Notes under the pieces: model-generated
Database searches by the model: none
The model's input: the letters and a program-made list of their open reading frames with translations, nothing else
What the model was told of the DNA's origin: nothing
NCBI GenBank assembly: GCA_019912425.1
Contig: JAIOIU010000042.1
Location: 1-37,316 of the forward strand
Reading direction: 5' to 3'
DNA: 37,316 nt
From: Candidatus Methylomirabilis tolerans
Lineage (GTDB): Bacteria > Methylomirabilota > Methylomirabilia > Methylomirabilales > Methylomirabilaceae
Program-made: the position numbers and the translations under genes
Shown here: piece after piece, positions 13,950 through 22,812 of the stretch
Layout: every line of letters begins with the position of its first letter
Position numbering within the stretch: position 1 is the stretch's first letter

Positions 13950-15019
13950 CGCCACAGTTAACGGAAGATATGGTGATCTCGGCGCTTCGCCAGGTCAAGT
14001 ACCCTGGGATGAGCCGCGATCTCGTTTCTTTTGGCATGATAAAGAATGCGCGGGTAGAGGGCGCCACCGTCCACCTTGATCTCCAGGTCCCGACGGAGGA
14101 CGCGGAGGTGGTCGCCAAGGTAGAGGCGTCGGTCCGTGAGGCGCTGAGCCGCGTACCGGGGATCGGTGAGATTCGGATTCAGAACGCCCCGCGCCCCGCG
14201 CCTCAGGAGTCCGCTCCCGGACCGGCTCCGCTTCCAGGGGTGCGGCGCATCGTCGCCGTTGCGTCCGGTAAAGGCGGTGTGGGCAAGACGACGGTATCCG
14301 TCAATCTGGCCCTGGCCCTGGCGCAGTCCGGGGCTGCGGTCGGTCTTCTGGACGCCGACATTTACGGGCCGAATGTGCCCCGGATGCTGGGCGAGCTTGG
14401 CCGGCCCACGGCGCATGAAGGCAAGATTGTCCCGCTGGTGCGCCACGGCCTGAGGGTGATATCGGTGGGATATCTGCTGGGTGAGCAGTCGCCGATTATC
14501 TGGCGGGGTCCGCTGGTCGCCCAGGCCCTGAAGCAACTCCTGCATGAGGTGCACTGGGGCGAACTGGACTACCTGATCGTCGATCTTCCACCGGGGACGG
14601 GGGATACGCAGTTGACCCTCGTTCAGGCGGTGCCGTTGACCGGCGGGGTGATCGTGACGACCCCTTCCGCTGTAGCTTTGATGGACGCAGAGCGAGGCCT
14701 GCGGATGTTTCGTGAGGCGCGCGTCCCGATCCTGGGGATCGTGGAAAACATGAGCTATTTTATCTGTCCCCACTGCCAGGGAGAAACCGACATCTTCAGC
14801 CGGGGCGGTGGACGACAGGTGAGTGACTCGCTTGGAGTTCCTTTCCTGGGGGAGATCCCCCTGAACCCGACTATCCGCGAGGGTGGGGATACCGGCGCTC
14901 CTGTTGTCGTGGCGATGCCGGAATCCGCTGAGGCGCAGATCTTCCGTAACGTCGCGGACAAGGTACGCCTGGCGACCGAGGCTGCCGCCGAGGCGATGCC
15001 TCAGATGATCATCCGCTAA
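13943..15019 (+). CDS. mrp: Mrp/ApbC-family Fe-S carrier ATPase
   Basis: 358-residue P-loop ATPase that carries and transfers [4Fe-4S] clusters in the cytoplasm. Residues 1-85 form a DUF59-like domain, joined by a Pro/Ala linker to the ATPase. The deviant Walker A GKGGVGKTT is at 109-117; DADIYGPNVPRMLG and DYLIVDLPPGTGDTQLTL are Mrp signatures. The cluster-binding CxxC is C275-P-H-C278 in ENMSYFICPHCQG. It overlaps the upstream DUF59 gene by 7 bases (ATGGTAA), so coupled translation is likely. Full length, no defects seen. Confidence 0.95.
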   Translation: MVTPQLTEDMVISALRQVKYPGMSRDLVSFGMIKNARVEGATVHLDLQVPTEDAEVVAKVEASVREALSRVPGIGEIRIQNAPRPAPQESAPGPAPLPGVRRIVAVASGKGGVGKTTVSVNLALALAQSGAAVGLLDADIYGPNVPRMLGELGRPTAHEGKIVPLVRHGLRVISVGYLLGEQSPIIWRGPLVAQALKQLLHEVHWGELDYLIVDLPPGTGDTQLTLVQAVPLTGGVIVTTPSAVALMDAERGLRMFREARVPILGIVENMSYFICPHCQGETDIFSRGGGRQVSDSLGVPFLGEIPLNPTIREGGDTGAPVVVAMPESAEAQIFRNVADKVRLATEAAAEAMPQMIIR

Positions 15020-15058
15020 CAACCAACAACCCTGTATCTCTCTAAGGAGGAAGTCAGC

Positions 15059-15949
15059 ATGTCAGAGAACTATGCAGCAACCGTAGATGCCCGTGTCCTG
15101 CCGGTTCCGCAGAAGCACCCGACCATCTTCCGCGCCTTCGACGGGCTTTCGGTTGGGGAGACCATGCTCCTGGTCAACGACCATGACCCCAAGCCGCTCT
15201 ATTACACCTTTGCCGCGGAGCGGACCGGGGAGTTTGAGTGGCGCTATCTGGAGGCCGGTCCCGAAGTATGGCAGGTATCGATCCGTCGGATTGCGGCCTC
15301 CACAGGTCAGCAGGCGCCTAGCGAAGGACATAGCTGTGGTGGTGGACACCACGCGCATCATGAACATCATGAACACCACGGGCATCAGCATGCTGCGCAT
15401 GCCGGTTCCCCGACCCAGATCCTCAAGGACGAGCATACCCTGATCCTTCAGGCGTTGGACGGGCTGGAGCGAAAGCTTATCGCGCTTGAGGCGGGCGCCG
15501 CTCCGGATCGGACCTATTTCGAGAAGGCGGTCAAATTTATTCGGACCTTTGCCGACGATTGTCATCACGGTAAGGAGGAAGATCTGCTGTTCAAGACTAT
15601 GGTAGACCGGGGCTTCCCGCTACAAGGGGGACCTATCGCGGTCATGTTGTCTGAACACGAAACCGGCCGCGCCTACGTCCATCAGATGGCTGAAGCTGCG
15701 GCAGGCATCGGACAGGATCCGGCCGCAGCGGGGAAGATCGTCCGGAACGGGCGTGCCTACATCCAGCTTCTGCGGCCCCATATCGATAAGGAGAACATGA
15801 TCCTGTATCCGATGGCGGACAATATGTTGAGTTCGGAGGATCAGGCCTACCTGGGAGAGGCGTTTGAGCACTTTGAGACTGAGAAGATCGGCGCGGACGT
15901 TCATGAGGCGATGATGACACTGCAGGAGGAGTTGAAGGCAGGTGCCTAA
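15059..15949 (+). CDS. DUF2249-hemerythrin fusion with His-rich linker
   Basis: 296 residues: an N-terminal DUF2249 domain (10-78; DGLSVGETMLLVNDHDPKPL), a linker at 91-114 with 12 His in 24 residues plus a CGGG, and a C-terminal hemerythrin HHE domain (118-290). Candidate di-iron ligands are H126, H169/H170 with E173/E174, H200, H241 and E245 (RPHIDKENMILYP). Such domains bind O2 or NO, or repair nitrosylated or oxidised Fe-S centres (YtfE/RIC group). The His linker could bind metal. A strong AAGGAGGA lies 8 bases before the ATG. It is the last gene of the Crp/Fnr-associated cluster, after Mrp. Confidence 0.9.
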   Translation: MSENYAATVDARVLPVPQKHPTIFRAFDGLSVGETMLLVNDHDPKPLYYTFAAERTGEFEWRYLEAGPEVWQVSIRRIAASTGQQAPSEGHSCGGGHHAHHEHHEHHGHQHAAHAGSPTQILKDEHTLILQALDGLERKLIALEAGAAPDRTYFEKAVKFIRTFADDCHHGKEEDLLFKTMVDRGFPLQGGPIAVMLSEHETGRAYVHQMAEAAAGIGQDPAAAGKIVRNGRAYIQLLRPHIDKENMILYPMADNMLSSEDQAYLGEAFEHFETEKIGADVHEAMMTLQEELKAGA

Positions 15950-15966
15950 TCATACCCATTTTTTTC

Positions 15967-15994
15967 TTGACACGCCGCCGAACGTCATTATAGT
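15967..15994 (+). promoter_or_regulatory. Strong sigma70-type promoter in intergenic space
   Basis: Consensus TTGACA (15967-15972), 16-base spacer, TATAGT (15989-15994), preceded by an AT-rich T-run. The next annotated gene starts 300 bases on, but a hairpin terminator lies about 110-140 bases downstream. The promoter therefore appears to drive a short transcript. Confidence 0.65.
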
Positions 15995-16000
15995 AACTGC

Positions 16001-16140
16001 GTGTCATTGCTCTTGTGCTATGGCGTAGGAGGGTGGGGTATGGCGGCTCGCGGGAATCCGCAACCGAAGCAACCGACTGTTCGATTGAAAACGTGAGCAC
16101 CAACGGCCCTTTGGGACAAAAGCCCTAAGGGCCGTGTTAT
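16001..16140 (+). ncRNA. Candidate ~135-nt independent transcript (sRNA or micro-ORF mRNA)
   Basis: The stretch is bounded by a near-consensus promoter and by a hairpin (16103-16135). It contains one possible tiny frame, 16040-16096: ATG preceded by GGAGGGTGGGG, 18 codons reading AARGNPQPKQPTVRLKT, stop just before the hairpin. No known RNA family is recognised. The evidence is positional only; transcription is inferred. Confidence 0.4.
16103..16135 (+). terminator. Rho-independent-like terminator
   Basis: ACGGCCCTT (16103-16111) pairs with AAGGGCCGT (16127-16135), and an inner GGG/CCC pair continues the stem after one mismatch; the loop is 7 bases. The tail GTTATTT is moderately T-rich. It can end both the short transcript and read-through from the hemerythrin gene. 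Confidence 0.6.
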
Positions 16141-16291
16141 TTCGTGATGACCTTTATCCTGGTGATTACGAAGTGCGCCAGGCGAGATCGGCAACTAAAA
16201 AGTTCGTCGTGCGGGTCGAATTGGGAAACGGTTGAGAATTTCAGGAAAGGTCCCTGAAGTCTCAGGAGAGCAGCGAGAAAAGAAGGCCATT

Positions 16292-16720
16292 ATGAGAATT
16301 GTTTCTTGGTATAATAGTGATAAAATTGTTTACGAATCAGGGAAAACGACAGTTCGTGATGCCGTAATGGAAGCAATCAGAAAAGAATCTCCGCTCATGA
16401 ACGCCGACCTCAAGAACGCCGACCTCAGGGATGCCGATCTCCAGGATGCCATCCTCGGTGGCGCCGATCTGAGGGATGCCGACCTGAGGGGCGTGAATCT
16501 CCGTGGCGCCAATCTCCGGGACGCCAATCTCGCGGGCGCCAATCTCGCGGGCGCCAATCTCCGGGACGCGAATCTCGCGGGCACCAATCTCGCGGGCGCT
16601 AACCTGGGGGATGCCGACCTTTTTCACGTAAAGTTTTGGGGTCGTGGCGGGTCAACAAAAATTAAGAAAGTACAAATCGAATCGTTCTTGACAGCACTAG
16701 GAATCACTGTCGAAGAATAA
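16292..16720 (+). CDS. Pentapeptide-repeat protein
   Basis: 142 residues. A short N-terminal cap (residues 1-34; WYNSDKIVYESGKTTVRDAV) is followed by about 15-16 consecutive A(D/N)LxX pentapeptides at 36-115, which form a right-handed quadrilateral beta-helix, and a C-terminal cap. The repeat units are almost identical at DNA level (such as AATCTCGCGGGCGCC), pointing to recent tandem duplication. Family roles vary (DNA-gyrase mimicry, scaffolding) and cannot be deduced here. ATG 16292 is chosen since AAAGAAGG precedes it; a TTG at 16232 is the longer option. It is convergent with thyX, 43 bases apart. Confidence 0.85.
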   Translation: MRIVSWYNSDKIVYESGKTTVRDAVMEAIRKESPLMNADLKNADLRDADLQDAILGGADLRDADLRGVNLRGANLRDANLAGANLAGANLRDANLAGTNLAGANLGDADLFHVKFWGRGGSTKIKKVQIESFLTALGITVEE

Positions 16721-16763
16721 TAGCGTTTAGCCGTCAGCATTCAGCCATCAGTTGAGCTGCTGC

Positions 16764-17546
16764 TTACACCTTGCTCTGTTCAGGTTGCCACTGGCTGGTG
16801 CCGTCCGGTAAGGAGATCGGCGTAAAATCCCCGAAGAGGTTGGGGGCCTCCCTGGCCATGATCTCGGCCACCTTCCCGAAGACGCTTCGGATCTCTACTT
16901 CGGCCCCTGGCGCGGTTCTGGACTCGATCACCCATCGAATAGTTCGGGCATTCGCCGTCCAGATGAGGGTGGTAGCGACCCCATCGGGGGCGATCCGCCG
17001 GAGCGCAGAGGTAAGGACCTTCTTCTCGTGAAATGGTCTCCCATCGATCTGCAAGACCTCCGCTAATCGTCGTTGTGCCTCTTCACCCTTGATTACCGCC
17101 TCCTCGAAGAGCGCGCGCGCCTCCGGATTATCACGGATCTCGGGCGGCATCCAGATTGGAATCTCGGTCAACCGCACGAAGCGTAGGCTTTCCTGGCTGA
17201 TGGCGGTCCCGGCCCGATGCCTGACTAACTCATGGGTTAAGACACGACTGACATTGAAGAATGCGAAAGTCCAGTTGGCGTGCTCCAGGACGCTGCCATG
17301 TTTTATGCTCAGGATATTCTGCAGGTAGGCACGGCTTCCCTCCCGAACCTTGGTGACATTGGGATTGAGACCGGGTTCAAAGGAACGATAGCAGGCGCGC
17401 CCCGCCACCTCGATCAGTTGCTCGGCTGCTGAGGGCGCATCGGTCGTCCACCCGGAGGCGCCCACAGCCTGTAGATAAGCGGCGAGTCCATCGGCATCAA
17501 TTGCCGGTCTAGCCAGGAGAAAAACCTGCGGTTCTACCTGCTTCAC
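16764..17546 (-). CDS. thyX: FAD-dependent thymidylate synthase ThyX
   Basis: 260-residue ThyX, which makes dTMP from dUMP using methylene-tetrahydrofolate, NADPH and FAD. Seen: HGSVLEHANWTFAFFNVSRV, LTHELVRHRAGTAISQESLR and a C-terminal IRWVIESRTAPGAEVEIR. The ThyX motif is present but has eight residues between RHR (109-111) and the Ser (S120), where the canonical motif RHRx7S has seven. GTG at 17546 is preferred because GAGGAGG lies five bases upstream; the frame is also open from 17594. It is the last gene of the minus-strand series after korB, 105 bases away. Confidence 0.92.
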   Translation of the reverse strand: MKQVEPQVFLLARPAIDADGLAAYLQAVGASGWTTDAPSAAEQLIEVAGRACYRSFEPGLNPNVTKVREGSRAYLQNILSIKHGSVLEHANWTFAFFNVSRVLTHELVRHRAGTAISQESLRFVRLTEIPIWMPPEIRDNPEARALFEEAVIKGEEAQRRLAEVLQIDGRPFHEKKVLTSALRRIAPDGVATTLIWTANARTIRWVIESRTAPGAEVEIRSVFGKVAEIMAREAPNLFGDFTPISLPDGTSQWQPEQSKV

Positions 17547-17651
17547 GTTGTCCTCCTCGTATGTGAAAAAGCCGGCTGTATCCGCCGTCTCCAAGGTATG
17601 ATCGTGCAGCGCACAGCTTTTGACTTCCGTCTGATAGCTGTCGCCGAATGC

Positions 17652-18677
<1,026 letters not shown>

Positions 18678-18679
18678 CG

Positions 18680-20590
18680 TTACACCATTTCCGCGTGCGT
18701 ACAGAGCGCAGCCTGTTCACGCGCGCCTAAAAGTTCTTCCGCCTTCACCACGATTTCTGAGACCTTGAATGGCCTGCCCTGGACCTTATGGAACCCCACC
18801 GCGTCAACCAGAAACTGCGCCCGCAGCATCGTGAGCAACTGTCCAAGGTTCATTTCTGCGACCAGCACGCGTTCAAAGTTCGCCAGCACCTGGCCAACGT
18901 TGGCCGGCATCGGGTTCAGGTAACGCAGGTGGAGCGCCGACACACGGTGGCCGCGCCCGCGGAGGCTCTTGACTGCCTGCGTGGTCGCTCCGTAGGTTGA
19001 GCCCCATCCTACGATGAGCAGATCGCCGGAGGGATCGCCATAGACCGTTGCTTCCGGGATCTCGTGGACGATGCGTGCGATCTTCTCGGCCCGTATTCGG
19101 ACCATATGTTCGTGGTTCTTTGCTTCGTACGAGACATTCCCGATCACATCCTCCTTCTCAAGACCGCCGATCCGGTGTTCCATGCCCGGTGTTCCGGGGA
19201 CGACCCACGGACGCGCCAGCGTCTCGGGATTGCGCAGATAGGGGAAGAACCCTTCAGGATCGGTTCGGAACGTCACCGGGATTTTCTGCAGCGATGCGAC
19301 CTCCGGGAGCTTCCAGGGTTCGGCGCCGTTGGCCAGGTAGCCGTCCGACAGGTAGATCACCGTACACATATGACGTAACGCGATCCGTGCGGCCTCGATG
19401 GCCATCCAGAAGCAGTCGCCAGGTGTTGCCGGGGCGATGACGACTGCCGGGCATTCGCCGTTCCGCCCGAAGACTGCCTGGAAGAGGTCGGCCTGCTCGG
19501 TTTTCGTGGGAAGACCGGTGGACGGTCCGCCGCGCTGGACGTTGACGATGACCAACGGCAGCTCGGCCATTACCGCCAAGCCGATCGCTTCGCTCTTGAG
19601 CGCCATACCCGGACCGGAGGTCGTGGTCACCCCGAGTGCGCCCGCGTACGAGGCCCCAATTGATGCGGTAATCGCGGCGATCTCATCCTCGGCCTGAAAT
19701 GTCATCACATCGTAGTGCGGATACATCGCCAGGGTGTGCAGAATATCGGAGGCCGGCGTGATCGGGTAGGTTCCACAAAAGAGCGGCAACGACGCAAGTT
19801 GCGCCGCCGTGATGAGACCGATTGCCGTGGCTTCGTTGCCGGTGATGTGGCGATAGGTGCCGGGCGCGATGACAGCAGGGGGCACGACGTAGCGGGACGG
19901 AAACAGTTCGGCGGTCTCGCCGTAATAGTAACCGGCCCGAAATGCCGTAATGTTGGCTTCCGCAATCTTCGGGTTCTTCTGGAACTTGGCCCGGATGCTC
20001 TTTTCCTCGCGCTCCATCGGGTGGTTGTACAGCCAGAACATGAGACCGAGAGCGTAAAAGTTCTTGCAGCGTCCGATCTCTTTGACGGTCAGCCCCATCC
20101 CGTCCAGAGCAAGTGCGACCTGCCTGGAGATATCGATCGCAAATACCTGGTAGCCGGAAAGGCTGCCATCTTCAAGCGGGTTAGCTTTATACCCCGCCTT
20201 CTCAAGGTTGGATTGAGTAAACGAACCGACATTCGCGATAATGATCCCGCCGCGCGGTAGGTCCGGCAGGTTAATCCGCAGCGCGGCCGGATTCATGACC
20301 ACCAGGACGTCGGGCTGATCGCCAGGGGTAAATACCTCCTGGCTTGAGAAGTGAACCTGGTAGGCCGATACGCCCGCCAGCGTTCCTGCCGGAGCCCGAA
20401 TCTCAGCCGGGTAATCCGGGAATGTCGACAGGTTACTCCCTTCCAGCGCAACGCTCTTGGTAAATTCCGTGCCGGTCAGCTGCATCCCGTCGCCTGAATC
20501 GCCGGCAAATCGGATAACGACCGTTTCCAGCTCGCTCATCGGTTGGGGCCGGACTACGGGTGTAGACTGCGTGCTCTCAATGTCGCTCAT
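18680..20590 (-). CDS. korA: 2-oxoacid:ferredoxin oxidoreductase, fused gamma-alpha subunit
   Basis: 636 residues. The N-terminal third is a gamma domain (VIRFAGDSGDGMQLTGTEF; PDYPAEIRAPAGTLAGVS) and the rest is the alpha subunit (PLFCGTYPITPASDILH; TTSGPGMALKSEAIGLAVM; PSTGLPTKTEQADLFQAVFG), which binds the 2-oxoacid. Such fusions are typical of KorA of the 2-oxoglutarate type. The start ATG has AAAGGG upstream. It lies between the CBS gene (37 bases) and korB (2 bases), suggesting one operon. The reverse, carboxylating direction would need a full reductive TCA cycle, which this window cannot show. Confidence 0.93.
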   Translation of the reverse strand: MSDIESTQSTPVVRPQPMSELETVVIRFAGDSGDGMQLTGTEFTKSVALEGSNLSTFPDYPAEIRAPAGTLAGVSAYQVHFSSQEVFTPGDQPDVLVVMNPAALRINLPDLPRGGIIIANVGSFTQSNLEKAGYKANPLEDGSLSGYQVFAIDISRQVALALDGMGLTVKEIGRCKNFYALGLMFWLYNHPMEREEKSIRAKFQKNPKIAEANITAFRAGYYYGETAELFPSRYVVPPAVIAPGTYRHITGNEATAIGLITAAQLASLPLFCGTYPITPASDILHTLAMYPHYDVMTFQAEDEIAAITASIGASYAGALGVTTTSGPGMALKSEAIGLAVMAELPLVIVNVQRGGPSTGLPTKTEQADLFQAVFGRNGECPAVVIAPATPGDCFWMAIEAARIALRHMCTVIYLSDGYLANGAEPWKLPEVASLQKIPVTFRTDPEGFFPYLRNPETLARPWVVPGTPGMEHRIGGLEKEDVIGNVSYEAKNHEHMVRIRAEKIARIVHEIPEATVYGDPSGDLLIVGWGSTYGATTQAVKSLRGRGHRVSALHLRYLNPMPANVGQVLANFERVLVAEMNLGQLLTMLRAQFLVDAVGFHKVQGRPFKVSEIVVKAEELLGAREQAALCTHAEMV

Positions 20591-20627
20591 CTAAACCCTT
20601 TCATGTTGGATGGGGTTCAATCGTTGA

Positions 20628-21155
20628 CTAACCGCCGTGGAGCCCTCGTGCCGCGAGACCGGGCTCGGGCGGTACATTGAGTACTGCGGCGGGGAACAGC
20701 GAGACGATGAATCTGACGACGTCGCGCATCGATACGACGCCTACCGGTCGGCCCTGTCGGTCGAGCACCGGGATATGACGGTAGCCGCCGATATGCATCT
20801 TGTTGAGGGCGTAGGCGATGCCGTCATCTATCCCCATGGTCTCAGGATTCGGCGTCATAATCTCTCCGATGGGGCTGTCCAGGTCGAGCTGGCCGACTAC
20901 CTTCTTCAGGAGGTCGCGCTCCGTGAAGATTCCGATAAGCCGGTCGCCTTCCATCACCAGCACACAGCCGACGTGAGCGTCGTTCATTGCCGTCGTCGCA
21001 TCCCGCACAGTGGTAGCAGACTGAATACAAATCGGCTCCCGAAATCCCAATCCTCGGATCGGTTCCGTCAAGATGGCGCAACAAAGCTTCTCAGCGTCTT
21101 CGTCTGCCTCAACATCGTCGTATGCGTCCTCAAATTCGCTTGCTGCGATACCCAT
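20628..21155 (-). CDS. Tandem CBS-domain protein
   Basis: 175 residues with an acidic N-terminal extension (ASEFEDAYDDVEADEDAEKL) and two CBS motifs, about 42-88 (HVGCVLVMEGDRLIGIFTER) and 98-150 (GGYRHIPVLDRQGRPVGVVS). CBS pairs (Bateman modules) bind adenine nucleotides and act as energy sensors. ATG 21155 is chosen for the GGAGG nine bases upstream; the frame is open from 21218. It is first in the CBS-korA-korB series, so it may sense AMP/ATP and tune the oxidoreductase; that link is inference. Confidence 0.88.
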   Translation of the reverse strand: MGIAASEFEDAYDDVEADEDAEKLCCAILTEPIRGLGFREPICIQSATTVRDATTAMNDAHVGCVLVMEGDRLIGIFTERDLLKKVVGQLDLDSPIGEIMTPNPETMGIDDGIAYALNKMHIGGYRHIPVLDRQGRPVGVVSMRDVVRFIVSLFPAAVLNVPPEPGLAARGLHGG

Positions 21156-21251
21156 AATGCTCAGCCTCCAGATCTTGGCATCAGAGTACTCCAAGACGCT
21201 AGACCTTCTCCCCTTCACCTCACCCTTTCAGCGTATCTTATTGTTATCTTA

Positions 21252-21280
21252 ACGATAGTATCGCTTTACCCCTAAGTCAA
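21252..21280 (-). promoter_or_regulatory. Promoter of the CBS-korAB operon
   Basis: On the minus strand TTGACT (21275-21280) is followed after 17 bases by TATCGT (21252-21257), 5/6 and 4/6 to consensus. It lies about 100 bases upstream of the CBS start codon. Confidence 0.5.
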
Positions 21281-22008
21281 GCAAAAGCCGGGGATGGGTA
21301 AGGAGGCTAACTCCCAACCTCGCACCGTGTAACTCTTACGAGTTGCTGCTTCGATCTTGCGTGCATATCCGTGAAGAGTAGATCGAGTTGTCGTAAAACG
21401 CGCTCCAGAATATTACTACAACAGGTTCTTAAGAATCAGTAAGTTGATCACGATGAACGGTGAGCCTCCCAGGTTTGGTATGGTGTTTGCGGATTGATTA
21501 GTTTTGACGAGGAATTTGATGAAAAATGGTATTGACTCCTGGGGATGGTGGCATATGTCTAAATATATGAATAGTTACTACCGTCCCAACGTTGTTGAAA
21601 ACGCCTAATTCGCGATCGTCGATAGTTGATCCTTTTAGGTACCGATTCGTGCATGTGTTTGAAATCGGTAACACCTTGACGTGGCCTCAATGCCGCGCCA
21701 AACAAGAGTTAGTACTCAGAGCATAAAATAGCTTGCCTCCCCCTTTAGCGAAGGGAGAAGTTGCTGGAGATGTTGTGCAAGAGTGCAATCTAGTTAATGC
21801 TCCCCGTAATATGGACGATTTATGTATAACAACGTTGGGATACTGCTGACAAAAAGTATGTAATTCATGCCGACTGTCGTGTCGGCAGACGCAGGGTAAG
21901 AGCTGAACAATCGAGAGTTCGGTGACGAGGGCGGTGTGTTCGGGCTTGGCATGGGTGTTGCTCTAGTATTTTCCGAAACTACAAGTTGGGCGACGAGGAG
22001 GGAATGAG
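21281..22008. other. AT-richer intergenic region without recognisable gene
   Basis: No plausible coding frame or known RNA was found. It is visibly poorer in GC than its surroundings. It contains a widely spaced 13-bp inverted repeat (listed separately) and an imperfect hairpin near 21737-21757 (CTCCCCCTTT / GAAGGGAG). A strong ribosome-binding site (GAGGAGGG) closes the region before the gene at 22009. Confidence 0.5.
21584..21840. repeat. 13-bp inverted repeat bounding a 257-bp segment
   Basis: TCCCAACGTTGTT (21584-21596) and its exact reverse complement AACAACGTTGGGA (21828-21840) bound a non-coding stretch. They could be ends of a small non-autonomous element, but no flanking target duplication is visible. 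Confidence 0.4.
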
Positions 22009-22413
22009 ATGAGACGGCCTAGGGTGATCTGGATATCTGTCGTGGGACTACTTCTGATCGCATTCGCAGGCTCGCGCATCCTCGAATCAGCCGAACCGGC
22101 ACACCAACTCCTGACTGGTCAATTGTGGCAAACCATGTCACCGGATGCCAAGGTGGCTTTTGTGTGGGGAATCGGGAGCCTCGTGGAGTATGAGCGTGCG
22201 CAGGTCGGTGCCTCATCGATGGGCACAAAGAGTTTTATTCCGTTTCTTGTCAAAGGACTGAAAGGAAAATCGATTGATGAGGTCGTCCGTCTGATCGATA
22301 CGTACTACCAGGCTCACCCGGACCAGATTCAGCGGCCGGTGTTGGACGTCATCTTTCAGGCAGTCGTGCTGCCAACATTGACGGTGGAAACTGAAGGAGG
22401 GATGGCAAAGTGA
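22009..22413 (+). CDS. Small exported protein, Rap1a/Tai-like
   Basis: 134 residues with an N-terminal signal or anchor (IWISVVGLLLIAFAGSRI). The mature part LLTGQLWQTMSPDAKVAFVW leads into GIGSLVEYERA, then KGKSIDEVVRLIDTYYQAHP and RPVLDVI. This pattern resembles small periplasmic proteins of the Rap1a/Tai type that often sit next to glycine-zipper proteins; similarity is weak by eye. GAGGAGGG precedes the ATG. Its stop overlaps the start of the next gene (GTGA), so the two are co-translated and probably act together in the envelope. Confidence 0.65.
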   Translation: MRRPRVIWISVVGLLLIAFAGSRILESAEPAHQLLTGQLWQTMSPDAKVAFVWGIGSLVEYERAQVGASSMGTKSFIPFLVKGLKGKSIDEVVRLIDTYYQAHPDQIQRPVLDVIFQAVVLPTLTVETEGGMAK

Positions 22414-22667
22414 GACGAATCTTAGCATTCACCCTCGGCTTGATCCTAGTGGTCACCGTTGGGTGCGCAAACATGACATCGAAGGAGCAGCGAGCGTTGA
22501 GCGGCGGCGCGATAGGAGCCGCAGGCGGAGCATTGCTGGGCGCGATCGTTGGTGGGAGTCCAGCCATCGGCGCGGGCGTCGGTGGTGCAGTTGGTGCAGC
22601 AGCCGGAGCCCTCTGGGAAGACATCACCAGGACTACGAGCGGTGGCCAGAAATCGAAGTCTAGGTAG
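22410..22667 (+). CDS. Glycine-zipper lipoprotein
   Basis: 85 residues starting with GTG at 22410. A signal peptide ends in a lipobox (VTVGC, Cys19). The body is a Gly/Ala zipper (GGAIGAAGGALLGAIVGGSP and GVGGAVGAAAGALWEDI), as in OmpA-like/YMGG glycine-zipper proteins that insert into membranes. GAAGGAGGG lies about 10 bases upstream. It overlaps the previous gene by four bases. Likely an outer-membrane-associated partner of that protein. Confidence 0.85.
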   Translation: MRRILAFTLGLILVVTVGCANMTSKEQRALSGGAIGAAGGALLGAIVGGSPAIGAGVGGAVGAAAGALWEDITRTTSGGQKSKSR

Positions 22668-22812
22668 GGACGGTACTGATTAAGAAAACTCCTGGGCTGT
22701 GGGGAATAAAACCTTTCTTAACGCCCAAATGCGGTTTCTCGCTTCACATCCGCGCAGTAGAGTGAAGTAGCTCCCTTCTTAGGCGTAACGGAGCGGAGGT
22801 TAAAGGCTGTAG

